64,000 nt of DNA from Gymnogyps californianus. Lineage: Eukaryota > Chordata > Aves > Accipitriformes > Cathartidae. The stretch covers positions 48,799,163 through 48,863,162 of the forward strand of contig NC_059500.1 in the NCBI RefSeq assembly GCF_018139145.2. The letters run 5' to 3'. A program made the position numbers and the translations under genes. A model generated the notes under the pieces. It was not told where the DNA came from, ran no database searches, and saw nothing but the letters and a program-made list of their open reading frames with translations. Position 1 is the stretch's first letter; each line of letters starts with the position of its first letter. Positions 52,334 to 64,000 of this stretch are shown here, piece after piece.

Positions 52334-54865
52334 AAGGTGACAGGGCTGACAGCCCAGCTGAAGTGCCTCTACACCAATGCACGCAGCATGGGCAACAAAC
52401 AGGAGCTGGAAGCCACCATGCTGCTAGAAAGCTGCAACCTAGTTGCCATTACTGAAACTTGGTGGGACAAATCCCATGACTGGAGTGCGTCTATCGATGG
52501 CTACAGGCTGTTCAGAAGGGACAGGCGAGGAAGGAGGGGCAGAGGGGTTGCCCTCTACATCAAGAAATGGATAGATTGTGAAGAGCTGTCTCTGAAGAAT
52601 AGCCACGAGCATGCTGAAAGCTTATGAGTAAGCATTAGAGACCAAGGCAACAAGGGGAACCTTGTGGTTGCTGTTTAGTACAGGCCGCCCGATCAAGGGG
52701 AGCCTATTGACGAAGCCTTCCTACTCTAGCTACAGGAGGCATCACACTCGCAGGCTCTTGTCCTGCTGGGGAAGTTCAGCCACCCCGACATCTGCTGGAA
52801 AAGTAGTGCGGCAAGCTGTAGGCAATCCAGGAGACTCCTGGAGTGCATTGAGGATAACTTCTTAAGCCAGCTAATACACAGTCCTGTCAGAGGGGATGCA
52901 TTAGTGGACCTGATGGTCACCAACACAAGTGAACTAATCAGTGACATCAAGATTGGAGGCAGCCTGGGCTGCAGTGATCATGCACAGGTGGAGTTCACAG
53001 TCCTGAGGGATATGGGTCAGGCGAAGAGTAAAGTCAGGACCCTGAATTTTAGGAAAGCAGAATTCCAGCTGTTCAAGGAGTTAGTCAATAGGACCCCCTG
53101 GGAAACTGCCCTCAGGAACAAGGGAGCAGAACAGAGCTGGCAGATCTTTAAGGATGCTTTCCATAGAGTGCAAGAGCTCTCAATCCGCAGGTGTAAGAAA
53201 TCAGGAAAGGAAGGCATGAGACCAGCATGGATGAGTCAAGACTTGCTGGTCAAACTAAAGGGCAAGAAGGAAATGCACAGGCAGTGGAAGCAGGGACAGG
53301 TATCCTGGGAAGCGTATAGGGACGCTGCCTGGTTGTGTAGGGATGGGGGCAGGAAGGCCAAGGCGCGGCTGGAACTGAACTTGGCAAGGGATGCAAAGAA
53401 TAATAAGAAGGGCTTCTATAGGTGTATCAGCCAGAAAAGGAAGGTCAAAGAAAGTGTACCCCCACTGGTGAACACAACTGGCAAACTGGTAACAACAGAC
53501 GAGGAGAAGGCTGAGGTACTCAACAACTTTTTTTGCCCCAGTCTTCACTGGCAATCTCTCTTCCCACACCTCTCGAGTGGATGGACCTCAAGGCAGGGAC
53601 TAGGGGAGCAGAGTCCCTCCCACTGTAAGAGAAGATCAGGTTCGTGACCACGTGAGGAACCTGAACATACATAAGTCTATGGGACCTGACAAGATGCATC
53701 CCAGAGTCCTGAGGGAATTAGCTGATGTAGTTGTCAAGCCACTCTCCATGATATTTGAAAAGTCATAGCAGTCAGATGAAGTCCCCAGTGACTGGAGAAA
53801 GGGAAACACTGCACCTATTTTTAAAAAGGGTAGAAAAGAGGACCCTGGGAACTACCGACCTGTCAGCCTCACCTCTGTGCCTGGGAAGATCATGGAACAG
53901 ATCCTCCTAGAAGCTACGCTAAGGCACATGAAGGACAGGGAGATGATTTGAGACAGCCAGCATGGCTTCACCAAGGGCAAGTCTTGCTTGCCCAACCTCG
54001 TGGCCTTCTATGATGGAGTGACTACATCAGAGGACAAGGGAATAGCTACAGATGTTATCTATCTGGACTTCTGTAAGGCTTTGACACTGTCCCCCACAAC
54101 ATTCTTCTCTCTAAATTGGAGAGATATGGATTTGATGGATGGACTGTTCATCAGATAAGGAATTGGCTAGATGGTTGCACCCAGAGGGTGGTCAACAGCT
54201 GAATGTCCAGATGGAGATCAGTGACAAGTTGTGTCCTTCAGGGGTCCATATTGGGACCAGAACTGGTCAATATCTTCATCAATGACACACACAGCGGGAT
54301 TGAGTGCACCCTCAGCAAGTTTGCAGGCAACACCAAGCTGAGTGGTGTGGTTGACACACCTGAGGGACAGGATGCCATCCAGAGGGACCTGGACAAGCTC
54401 CAGAAGTACGCCCGTGTGAACCTCATGAGGTTCAACAAGGCCACATGCAAGGTCCTGCACCTGGGTCAGGGCGACCCTCAGTATCAATACAGGCTGGGGG
54501 ATGAAAGGATTGAGAACAGCCCTGCGGAGAAGGACTTGGGGGTACTGGTGGTTGAAAAGCTGGACATGAGCCAGCAATGTGCGCTTGCAGCCCAGAAAGC
54601 CAACCATATCGTGGGCTGCATCAAAAGAAGCATGGCCCGCAGGTCGAGGGAGGTGATTCTATCCCTCTACTCTGCTCTGGTGAGACCCCACCTGGAGTAC
54701 TGCATCCAGCTCTGGAGTCCTCAGCACAGGAAAGACATGGACCTGTTGGAGCAGGTCCAGAGGAGGGCCATGAAGATAATCAGAGGGATGGAACACCTAT
54801 TCTATGAGGACAGGCCGAGAGAGCTGGGGTTGTGTAGCCTGGAAGAGAAGGCTCTGGTCTTTTAA
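52334..54865 (+). pseudogene. CR1 ORF2 (endonuclease and reverse transcriptase), inactivated
   Basis: The APE-type endonuclease starts at CLYTNARSMGNKQ, and the catalytic Glu segment AITETWWD is present. The first block stops at 52625-52627. The frame then shifts; where CR1 normally has GDFNHPDICW this copy reads GKFSHPDICW (Lys and Ser codons at 52771-52779), losing two catalytic residues. The SDH motif (SDHAQVEF, about 52973) survives in a block open from 52904 to 53647. The RT region is broken by TAG (53766-53768), TGA (53949-53951), a one-base loss near 54082 and TGA (54200-54202). In the last open block (54203-54865) the catalytic FADD box is FAGN (54326-54331). The end of ORF2 matches copy A ([15 protein letters not shown]). 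Confidence 0.92.
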
Positions 54866-55191
54866 TACTTAAAAGGGGCTTATAAGAAAGATGGGGACAG
54901 ACTTTTTAGCAGGGCCTGTTGCGATAGGACAAGGGGTAATGGTTTTGAACTAAAAGAGGGTAGATTTAGACTAGATATAAGGAAGAAATTCTTTTATGAG
55001 GAGGGTGGTGAAACACTGGAACAGGTTGCCCAGAGAGGTGGTAGATGCCCCATCCGTGGAAACATTCAGGGTTAGGCTGGACGGGGCTCTGAACAGCCTG
55101 ATCTCGCTGAAGATGTCCCTGCTCATTGCAGGGGGGGTGGACTAGATGATCTTTGGAGGTCCCTTCCAACCCAAACTATTCTATGATTCTA

Positions 55192-57061
55192 TAAAGTGGT
55201 CACTGGATCAGCTTGAGAGCTAACCATTGTTCTTTGCAAGATTTAGCTCTGGCTTTGCTGTATGTTATAAGAAGTAGACAATATGCTAAACCCTGAAAAA
55301 TGTTCTTTTGGTGTAAATAACTGCTGTTGTATGTATACAGAGTAACATACAATGCCTCCTCTCAGGTGCTGTCTAGCATGTGCCTGTTTATGTGAGAAGA
55401 GGAAGGCATGAGCGTTTTCAACAGGGTGTCTGCTTGTGAGTGAAGGAAAGGAGCTCCCCAGCTGTTCCACCCCTAATTCTACTAAAAACAATCAAAAGAC
55501 AAACAGACTTCATCCTGGTGTTCCCTGTCACTAAGCTTCTCTCATGTCACTCCCTCTGGTTCTTTTTGCTTGTGTGACGGGAAATAAAGAGCCTTTGTTA
55601 GGATACACTGAGAGCTAGAGCAGAAGGGACCTACTGGAAGGGGTAAAATTTTTCAGTGATTTCTCTTCTCTTCCTTAGCACTAGCATTATTCCAAATTGA
55701 ATAGAGGCCTACTCTAAATCTGAAAATTTTCAAGAACACTATTGCATTTGGAGAAGACTCTTTAACTGAAATAGCTTTCCCTCTTGCATGAATGCATGAT
55801 ATCTGTACAAATTTGCCTTACATAGATAAGGCTGTTCTTCTCTAATAAAGAAGAGCTATAACAATATAACATCACTCTAATTGAGGGGACAAGGGCTGTA
55901 ATAATTTAACTGCATCACTTAGTTACACCAAGAAGGTGGGCCAGTTAAATCAAAAATGCTGACAGTAAAGTGTCAGACACACAACAGAGCTACAACATGG
56001 CTGGCTGAAGGTTTAATTATTTTCTCTGTTTTGACTACTAGCTCTTCTAATATGCTTGTATACTAGCACTGAAAATGTATTTTTTTCTTAGTTAAATAAT
56101 AAGATTAAATGAAGGACAGAGAATTAACAAGACCACCAGAATATTTAGGTCTCAAATGTGTTTTTGTTGATCTTATCCATGTAATCAGTGCCTGCTGAGT
56201 TGGAGAGTTTACAGCTGTTGTGAGGTAACTTTTCCATCTCTTAGTAGCAATTGCTTCTCTAGGAACATAAAGCATGAGCAGTAGATACTGATTTTTCAAA
56301 GTATCAGCCCTCAGAGATGATGAACCTTTCCTAAAGGGTGTTAACATTGATTAGAAAGCCTTTGTCTAGTGACTACATGTAGAGGTTTTATACACAGCTT
56401 CAATTTAAAATGTTTTTTAGTCTCTCAGCCTGTCAAATATGAGGCATGTGTGAAGATGTGCTTTCATTCAAGTAAGTTTTTGATATTTGTTTTTACTGGT
56501 ACATATTTTGTTTGTTCAGATATTTCATCAGATGTTCATTTAATCACAAGTAACAGTAGTACAGAGATAAAAAACCTAAACTATTTTATATGGTATAACA
56601 TTAAATTCTGTGTAATGTCAAGTGGCAATAGCAATGTAGTACTTACTTCTCTAGCTCCTAGTAAGAACTCTTCTCAAAATTAGTGTTTTACCAATGGGGT
56701 TAATACTGTTAACTCCGCTTCCAAAACCGTGAAGAAGTCTGGGGACGAAAGGAAGAAAAGGCCATTTTAATTAAGAGACCCTTTAAATTTAAAGAAATAA
56801 TTCCTCTTCAGTTCTTAGTATACAGTTTATATATAGTTAAAACTTCCATACCACAAATCCCATGAAATGCCAGCTTCTCCTTTGAGGCTACTATCTATGA
56901 TAACTTCTTTTCTGCATTTGTGCACAATATCGTCCAATCACAATCACTATGTTATTTGCTATTATTCAGAAATTTAGGTGTGAAATTCTTTAAAACCTTC
57001 AGAAATTATTATAACCAGTACAGTTTGCACCTAAAGTCTCTTTATTAGGGATAAGAGCTAA
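55192..57061. other. Intergenic between two CR1 copies
   Basis: About 1.9 kb of AT-rich DNA between the 3' end of the plus-strand CR1 copy and the 3' end of a minus-strand CR1 copy. No gene or further repeat was recognised. A 104-codon frame at 56369-56683 has no domain. Confidence 0.55.
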
Positions 57062-57685
57062 GAATCACAGAACGGTTGAGGTTGGCAGGGACCTCTGGAA
57101 GTCATCTGGTCTAGGTGACCCTGCAGAGTCACCTTGAGCCACTTGCCCAGGACCATGTCCAGACAGCTTTTGAATATCTCCAAGGATGGACGCTCCACAA
57201 CCTCTCTGGGGAACCTGTGCCCATGCTCAGTCACCCTCACAGTGGGAAAGCGTTTCCTGATATTCAGAGGGAACCTCCTGTGTTTCAGTTTGTGCCCATT
57301 GCCTCTTGTCCTGTTACTGGGCACCACTGAAAAGAGCCTGGCTCCGTCCTATTTGCACCTTCCCTTCAGGTATTTGTACACATTGATGAGATCCCCCGGA
57401 GCCTTCTCTTCTCCAGGCTGAACAGACCAAGTTCTCTCAGCCTTTCCTCACAGGAGAGTTGCTCTAGTCCCGTCACGATCTTAGTGGCCCTTCGCTGCAC
57501 CCTCTCTAGTATCCGCATGCCTGTCTTTTACTGTGGAGCCCAGAACTGGACACAGCATTCTAGGTGTGACCTCACCACTGCCGAGTAGAGGGGAAGGATC
57601 TCCTCCCTCGACCTGCTGGCAACACTCCTCCTAATGCAGCCCAGGGTACCATTTGCCTTCCTTCTTTGCTGCAAGGGCAAATTGT
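57062..57685 (-). mobile_element. CR1 LINE 3' fragment, minus strand
   Basis: Read on the plus strand it begins with the reverse complement of a CR1 end ('agaatcacagaacggttgag', 'ggcagggacctctgg') and continues through 'aggaccatgtccagac', 'gtttcctgatattcag', 'aacctcctgtgtttcag', 'gtccccactg'-type spacing and 'acacagcattctaggtgtg', all standard CR1 tail and ORF2 C-terminal landmarks. It stops at about 57685 after 'ttctttgctgcaagggca'. Its 3' end differs from that of copies A and B, so it belongs to another CR1 subfamily. Several plus-strand open frames across it are meaningless. Confidence 0.92.
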
Positions 57686-60600
57686 GTGAATACCAGTGAA
57701 TTCATTGTCTTGAATAAAACCATTCTAGTCTTCAAAGTCCTGAAGAAGTTGATTGTCATAGTTTTGAGAGAACCTCAGTCTGTTTTAGTTACTACTAATC
57801 CCCTTTTTAGTAAAGCTGAGTATCATACAGTCTAATGTCTATATTAATATTGCAAGACACTAGTACATCTACAACATATAGTCTCCTCACGCACCTGTCA
57901 GGGCATGTTGTTTACAGATTGTAAGCTAACGGCAGCACACAGTAAGGACAAATGGTTTTTTAAGTGTTTTGATGCTGGACAACCATTGAAATCCTTGGAA
58001 AACAGATGCCAGAAGACCTTTAAAAACTTAGCTGTAAGTTAGCTGCTTTAAAGTCACTTAAAGTCACAAGTAAAATGGAATATAGATTCCAAACCTTTTA
58101 AAACTCTGGTTAGCAACACAGCAACAGCCTTAGCCTCACTATCACAGGAGATAAAACCTTTCTTCTCTCCCTCTATAACCCACCTGCTGACAATTGCTCA
58201 GAAAAAGCTTCCAGCATGACATTTCATTGAGAAATGGAGAACTGACCTAGCATTAGATAAGGAAGTAGAAAGTCATTATATACATTCATAATGGCTTGAA
58301 AAAGGTTTGAGAAACAGTTCATGAAATATTGCAACTAGAAATACGTGTTCTTCATATAAACACTCAAGAAGATGAAGATGCATAAACTATAGATACAATA
58401 AATTACTAATCTGCTATTCTCTAACAATTAACCAGTTTTAAGATTTTTGCTGATCAAGGTTCTTTTCTCCCAGTTACAATTTTATAATAGAATCATAATT
58501 AATGCAGTATTATCAGCTTTCTTAGACTCCACACTGTATGTCTGTCCTTCATGGGCTTCCCCAGGGCGAAGATTCTTCTTAACTAAAGCACGCTTTGAAA
58601 TAATTAGAAATACATAGCTGATTTCTTTCCTAGCTTACCGTTCTACCCCAAGAAACCTTCTACCCCCCAAAAAATTGTGACTTAGTTCATTTTACTGGAG
58701 TTCGACAGCAACTGTTAAACATTCCTAACTGAAGACTTCAGAGAGAGATTGGTTGATGTACCAGCCATTTATTCTCAAGGTTTGATCTCATCTTCCTGGA
58801 CGGTTCATAAACAGAGTTTATTTGGGATGTAGTGGATGAATTGAGTAAGGGTCTCCAAATGCAGAAGTATTCAGAAGAGAAGGAAGGTCTCTTCTTACCC
58901 ATTAGTACAGCAACTCCAGAGCAAATTCTAGTTTTGCAGTAGTAGTTGAAAACTGCTCCAATTATAAAACAAATTTAAAAAGCAAAACTGTACTGCACAA
59001 TCTGAGCAAGTCATGAGAAAAGTCTAGAGAAATGTCGCAAAGATAATGTTTATATTTTTCCATACTTTTTGTTCAGATTTCACACAGAAAAAGTTAAACA
59101 AAGATTAGTTAATATTTGGACATGAATAACAGAAATAAAATGAGAACAGAAAAATGAAAACTTGTAATTTAATTTTACTTAGGTTTGACAGTAATCTGGA
59201 ATTAAGAAGTATAAAATATATTAAAATGATCTGCAATATGTTTGAAATACAGGAGAGAAATACTGAAAACTAAGGACTTTTCTGTTCTTTCTAAGATAAA
59301 TTGCTATACCAGTTCAGTATCTATCATAGTGGCTGCCATTCTATTTCCAGCACTTACTTACCAGAGTAACGATGCTTGAGTTTATACCTTATCTGTGTGT
59401 TGGAAAGAAATATATTATTTTGTATATTACTGCATAGAAATGAGACAACTACACAGCATTGGTCTTTAAAACTCCTCCTATTTTGCACGGAATATTCTAC
59501 TTTACAGATGAATTACACTAAACTCTCTCCATTTATTACTTCAATTTTTAAAACCAAAGCAAAACAGCTGCTCCTTTGGCAAGACAGGAGGAATGTGAAT
59601 GTCTCTCACTGCTTTATTTTTTTCTTAACCGTTAGGGTGTAGGGAAAGCTAGTCTATCTTGCATTTACAAACAGTGAAATATATGATCTAATAGGGAAGA
59701 ATTCCATCTACCTACCATTAACTCATGAACTGTAAAGGCTGGTAAAAATAAAAGGTAATGCAAAATTTAAAAAAAAAAACGAAAGGAAACATTATAAATG
59801 CCTCTTCTTTATTTCTGGCAGCAAAAGAGGTAATGATAAATACACATACGGTTTTCTGTTTTGAAGTCTGATTGGGACAGAATTCTCACTGCCATATTTA
59901 TCATTGAGAAAACCTTGTGTTTACAGGAACAATTGAAATGCTGGATACAGAAGGATTTCTGAACATCTTTAGCAACAGTCTTTTCTCACCAGCTGGAATT
60001 GCTGGTCACCTTCAGGGAAGAATGCAGCAAATAATGTCACTTGAACAAAGAGAATTTTTCTGTCAAAAGGCTTTTCCTTCTACAGTCATCAAGACTGCAG
60101 GGCATATTTTTAATATCACTGCTCAGTCCACTCTGTGCTTGGAATAAAGAGTTCTCCATACGTTTTGTCCTGAACCAGAAAACAGCTATGCAAAAAGAAT
60201 CTGACTGTGATGCACTACCTGTTCGATCTCTGGCAAAGAAGCTAGAACACTCTTACTACACATTCAGAGAGCTGGTGTAGAGGACTAAGTTTTGTGTGTA
60301 AGTGTGGAGTGAGAAAACTTCAGAGGACAAGATGGAGGAAGAAATATTTGTTATACAGATATTAAGCCTAGGTGTATTCCTATTTGTGATCAAAACAGGG
60401 TTTTGAACACATTTTATCAAGTCTTCTGCTGAGAGCTACTCCAGCTCGTGCCAGAAGAGGGGGGTCTTCTCTTTCACCGCAACTACATGGGCGTAAGAAC
60501 TGTTTGTCTTGGGTTGGACTACCCTTGTTTTCAGTTTGTTCAGACTGAACCTTTTTTTTAAAAAAGGACTTAGCATTCCAGATACGACTTATAAATAAAA

Positions 60601-63220
60601 GCACCTTCACTAAGTCCATGTGTTTATATGTGTGTACAGTATGCTTTTTCATAACAACCTTGAAAAGCCAGTACCAGCCTCAAATTCCTTAAGAATTACC
60701 CTGTATTAGACCTGATGTTCTGATTACGAGGGGGAGGTAAGAGGAACTGGGAAAATAAGCAATTAAGGACATGTTTTGATAGTGAGATAACAGGGTTACT
60801 CATAGGTTCTTAAGGCTATCTTATGAGATTCTATATTTAATTCTGATTTTTTTAATGTTGCATAACTAACATCACCTTTGCTATAATCCTCTTACAAATA
60901 TGCTGTGTGGCAGTGCTGAGAAATATCTGACTTTTTTCTGTCTGGACTTCACGGGGAAATAGGTTTTTGGGAAGCATTTTTGAATGAAAAGGAAGATGCA
61001 CAACTTGTATTTTTTTTCTTACAGTAGCATGGAAAGACATCTAGAAATGCGATAAAAAAGAGTGATAGCATGAATGGAAAACAGGAAGATACAGTGTAGT
61101 TAATGCAGCATTATTTATAATAATCCTAAAGAGGAAGAAAAGCTAGTGTCTGATTTTAAGAGCTATTCAAGTACTATTGCAGAGGTTCAAAAAACACCTC
61201 ACGAGGACAATGCCATTAGTAGTTTTGTTGTGAAATAACTGGTCTGAATTTCCATGTTCAGTGCTGATCCATGACCTGAATAGACCGTGATAGCACAATC
61301 ATAAGTGTGGCAGTTTCTTCTGTAGCCAGATATAAGAATGGTTTGGCCATTTCAGCCATTTCATTCTTCAAATAAACCCCCAGACTCTATTGGAGTTTAA
61401 AAATATACAACAATCATCTTTTTAAAACTTGCTATAGCCTGGGAGTAACTAGCTGGGTTAGCTCTCAGAATGGTAAACTGCCACCACCATTGCTAATGCA
61501 GGAGGTCCTTGGAGACATAATTAAAAGTCTAAAGAGGAAACTGTCACACTGTTGGAAGGAAAGAAAAAAAGAAAGCCCACCAGGGGACAGAGATCAAATA
61601 AAACAGAACAATATTTTACTCTGATCCATTAAAATAACAATTAAAAACCAATACGTTTATCCCTACAGAAAAGTAACTCTGATACTGTTAACTTGTATAT
61701 ACAATAATAACACCTTTCAGATGGGTCTGCCAAGACATTTCACAGATATTAATGGCAGAGCTCAGTTAATCAGCTTAAGCCAAAGGGAACCAGTGAGGTT
61801 TGAGCTCTGATCTAAAACCTGACTTGTGTGATACATCTTGTCCCTCCATAGACAACACTCAGTTCCATCTTTGAGGAGTGTAGCAGCTGAAAGAGAGAGA
61901 TATAAAAAAGCTTCAAATAAATTTGAGTTGTCAGGCCATAGGTCAGCAGTGTAAGACCTCAGGAGGTGAACTGCAGGCACACAGTTAGACAACAGACCCA
62001 GAAAGTGGATGTTCTGTGTTGCAGTATTGTTTTGCAAGTCAAAATGCATTCTTGCAAGAACAGTAAAACTGAATGTGTTGCCCATACAACTATTTAAGCA
62101 ATGTTGTGTGAGACCGAAGCACTAGTAAGCATGCTGATTTTAGCATTTTGCACAAGCTGGAGCTTATACAGGGGTATATCTCAAGGCTGTGCACATCATA
62201 CCTATGCAGCACCTAAAGCATACAACACTCAGCTTAACAGCAGACAGTTCAGGCTACAGACTATGAATATTTCTAAGCTACAAAGCAAGGATATTACTGT
62301 CAACATGTCCCTAATTGAAGCAAGAAGTATCTAATCCTAAACAGCTAACTAAAATATTTCTAAAGGAACAAGTCAAAAGAAACCCACAAGCTCTTGACAT
62401 GAGGTCAGAAAGTGACATTTATATTTCTTCTATTTTTGGTACAGAACAGGTAAAAACTACTGCATAATATCAATCAAGTGAGGAATGAATAATAAAGTAG
62501 CTTTAAGAAGACATCTAATTCATCTAATTTCAAACACTTTAAAAAACAGAACTAGAAACAAATGCCAGGGATGTGTCAGATAGGAAGAAAAGGAAAAAAA
62601 TGTGGCATCTTTGACAACTTGTGTGGCGGCATAGAAACATGAACATAATGACATATGGGGCAGATCTCAGGAAAGACTGTGCACAAATCCTTTGGCAGCA
62701 ATCTATCAAAACAAGATCCAAAAATTAGATGAAAACTGATGTTTTGAGATAGAAGGGGTATACAGATAGATAATAAATTTCATTTACTTTGCTTAGTGAA
62801 ATAATGCACTTAAAATTCCCACAGGCACCTCATTGAAAAAAAACTCGCCTAACATTTTATGCTCAGGAGAATAAAGATCAGACTGAAGCTAAGGACGCAA
62901 GAATTCCATTCTCAGCCAGCACTTTCTCCATAGCACTTGTTTAGTCAGACAATCTGAAAATAACAATAATTTGGTCCCATTTGGCTCTACAGTTGTATTG
63001 TATGGTTTATGAAGCATTACAGAGAAACATTCAGTTTTAAATGCATGTGAATGTCAAGTTTAAATCTTAAGTTTTACAAACACCAACAACCACACTGTAT
63101 TGCTTTTTTCTTTAAAACACCTAAACCTGGCAGCCAAACTACCTGACATGATCCAGTATACCAGACAGACTGAAATACACAGAAAACTGGAAACCTGAAG
63201 GAAAGAAATTCTGAATTTTA
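57686..63220. other. Intergenic, no firm gene
   Basis: AT-rich DNA. The one exon-like spot is 59927-60147 (splice-acceptor-like 'tgtttacag', open frame, stop overlapping AATAAA), which I do not recognise and list separately. Other frames, such as the 107-codon one on the minus strand at 61762-62085, show no domain. No repeat family was recognised. Confidence 0.5.
59927..60147 (+). other. Terminal-exon-like open block, unrecognised
   Basis: The sequence follows a pyrimidine-rich 'ccttgtgtttacag' acceptor and stays open for about 73 codons (IEMLDTEGFLNIF ... ITAQSTLCLE). It closes with TAA, which overlaps an AATAAA polyadenylation signal at 60143-60148. I know no matching protein and see no matching upstream exon or donor. 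It may be chance: frames of this length are common in the window. Confidence 0.15.
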
Positions 63221-63228
63221 AACTAGAC
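63221..63228. repeat. Left target-site duplication of the hAT-type element
   Basis: aactagac directly precedes the element. The right copy, gactagac, follows it and matches at seven of eight positions. Eight-bp duplications are characteristic of hAT transposons. Confidence 0.75.
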
Positions 63229-63469
63229 CACTGGACTGCAAACTTTTTTGATCGTGCACCCCTATATAATTTATAAATTATATACAGGTACTACTATACT
63301 AATATATTATGTACATTATGAAATATTCAAAAAATAGAAATTACAAAAGGATGAGATAAAGACAAATTAAATACTTTACTTTTATTAATTTATGTATTAA
63401 TGGTACAAAAAATATTTTCTTCCTGCACCCCTGTGGATTATCTTGTGCACCCCACTTTGGAAACCATCG
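63229..63469. mobile_element. Non-autonomous hAT (Charlie-like) DNA transposon
   Basis: A 241-bp element starting 'cactggactgcaaacttttt' and 'gatcgtgcacccct', and ending 'gtgcaccccactttgg' and 'aaaccatcg'. The ends are imperfect inverted repeats with the hAT/Charlie pattern (CA-TGG-CAAAC-TTT and a 'gcacccct' block), and 'gcacccctgtggatta' near the right end is a second copy of the same block. The interior is AT-rich with a perfect 22-bp palindrome at 63263-63284 and no transposase, so it would have been moved by an enzyme supplied elsewhere. The flanking 8-bp duplication (7 of 8 identical) supports the exact ends. Confidence 0.8.
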
Positions 63470-63477
63470 GACTAGAC
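63470..63477. repeat. Right target-site duplication of the hAT-type element
   Basis: gactagac, one mismatch from the left copy aactagac at 63221-63228. Confidence 0.75.
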
Positions 63478-64000
63478 TGCTGAGGAGTGACAGAAGTTCT
63501 CTATAGGACTGGTTGCTTTCAATTCATCTGAATGGAGCCTACAATGAGTTACACTTCCATCCTCAGCAACATCTTCTCCCCTATTTTTTTTTCCCCAGTC
63601 TTAACTATTTAGCAGTTTATAGAGCTGTTACAAACAGACTGCATCTATTGCCTCTGCAACCACTCATACTGTCCCCAGTGCTGGCAATTAGCAATCATAG
63701 TCTTAATTAGCCTGACCCACCTGGCTATTTTGCTACTAATAAATCAATTAATTCAATTCACATGGAGGAACTTCTGTTTAGTACCATAGCTTAATCACTA
63801 CTGGTCATCCTTGTATATGACTGTTTTACACACTAGGAAAACTTAGTATCCAGGCTGAATTTGTATTCTCCACTGATACGCGGTCTGTCAAGAAAGTACG
63901 GAGTGTGGTTGGTATTTTTAATGTATGTAGGGATTTGGCAAAAGCCTCAGCAGAACGCAAAGGAGAAACTTGGGATGTAAGCTATAAACACTTTGGCACA
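63478..64000. other. Intergenic, window end
   Basis: No gene, repeat or splice-site pair was recognised in the last 520 bases. A 65-codon open frame at 63513-63710 has no recognisable feature. Confidence 0.5.

Larger units (their letters stand above)
51958..55191 (+). mobile_element. CR1 LINE, long copy B (5'-truncated)
   Basis: About 3.2 kb of CR1, against about 4.5 kb for a full-length element. In order it contains the C-terminal end of ORF1, the short inter-ORF region, the ORF2 endonuclease, linker, reverse transcriptase and C-terminal part, and the 3' end with 'ggtcccttccaacccaaac' and terminal 'attctatgattct'. Only the front of ORF1 and the promoter are missing. It is closely similar to copy A at 12.9-14.3 kb. 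Multiple stops, frameshifts and active-site changes make it inactive. Confidence 0.95.

Noticed and set aside
1..64000. CRISPR arrays, bacterial operons, tRNA or rRNA genes, mitochondrial insertions
   Set aside because: None seen; the sequence has eukaryotic introns, a CpG island and avian retroelements. The short direct repeats are simple tandem duplications, not spaced arrays.

Overview
This window looks like a stretch of an avian nuclear genome. It is AT-rich and gene-poor, and it carries several CR1 LINE copies with the typical bird 3' end, an avian-type endogenous-retrovirus LTR and a few much older repeats. The species cannot be fixed from the sequence. I see no bacterial genes, CRISPR arrays, tRNAs or rRNAs.

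The only protein-coding gene I can support is on the minus strand: the 5' end of CNTLN (centlein, a centrosomal coiled-coil protein). Its first coding exon (31 codons) lies in a CpG island at about 21.0-22.0 kb and ends in a GT donor. The second exon (89 bp) is at 3484-3572, after an intron of about 17.8 kb. Both junctions are phase 0, and the two peptides join in the same order as in my memory of mammalian centlein. The rest of the gene lies beyond the left edge. In chicken CNTLN is on the Z chromosome, so this window is probably Z-linked (inference).

Layout: 1-3483 is intron 2 (partial); 3484-3572 exon 2; 3573-21421 intron 1, holding a 5'-truncated CR1 copy (12.9-14.3 kb), two short CR1 3' ends and simple repeats; 21422-21514 coding exon 1; about 20990-21990 the CpG-island promoter with CRE and NRF1 motifs. 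From 22 kb to 64 kb I find no convincing gene. That part holds a possible L2 relic (31.7 kb), a MIR relic (41.3 kb), a solo LTR (41875-42473), an ancient palindromic repeat (46.9-47.1 kb), a long but dead CR1 copy (51.96-55.19 kb), a minus-strand CR1 3' fragment (57.06-57.69 kb) and a complete small hAT-type element with 8-bp target duplications (63229-63469).

No undescribed system is evident. The items most worth a second look are the CNTLN promoter and its short N-terminus, the hAT-type element, the catalytic-site losses in the long CR1 copy, a tandem 42-bp duplication ending in an inverted repeat, and a terminal-exon-like block near 60 kb.
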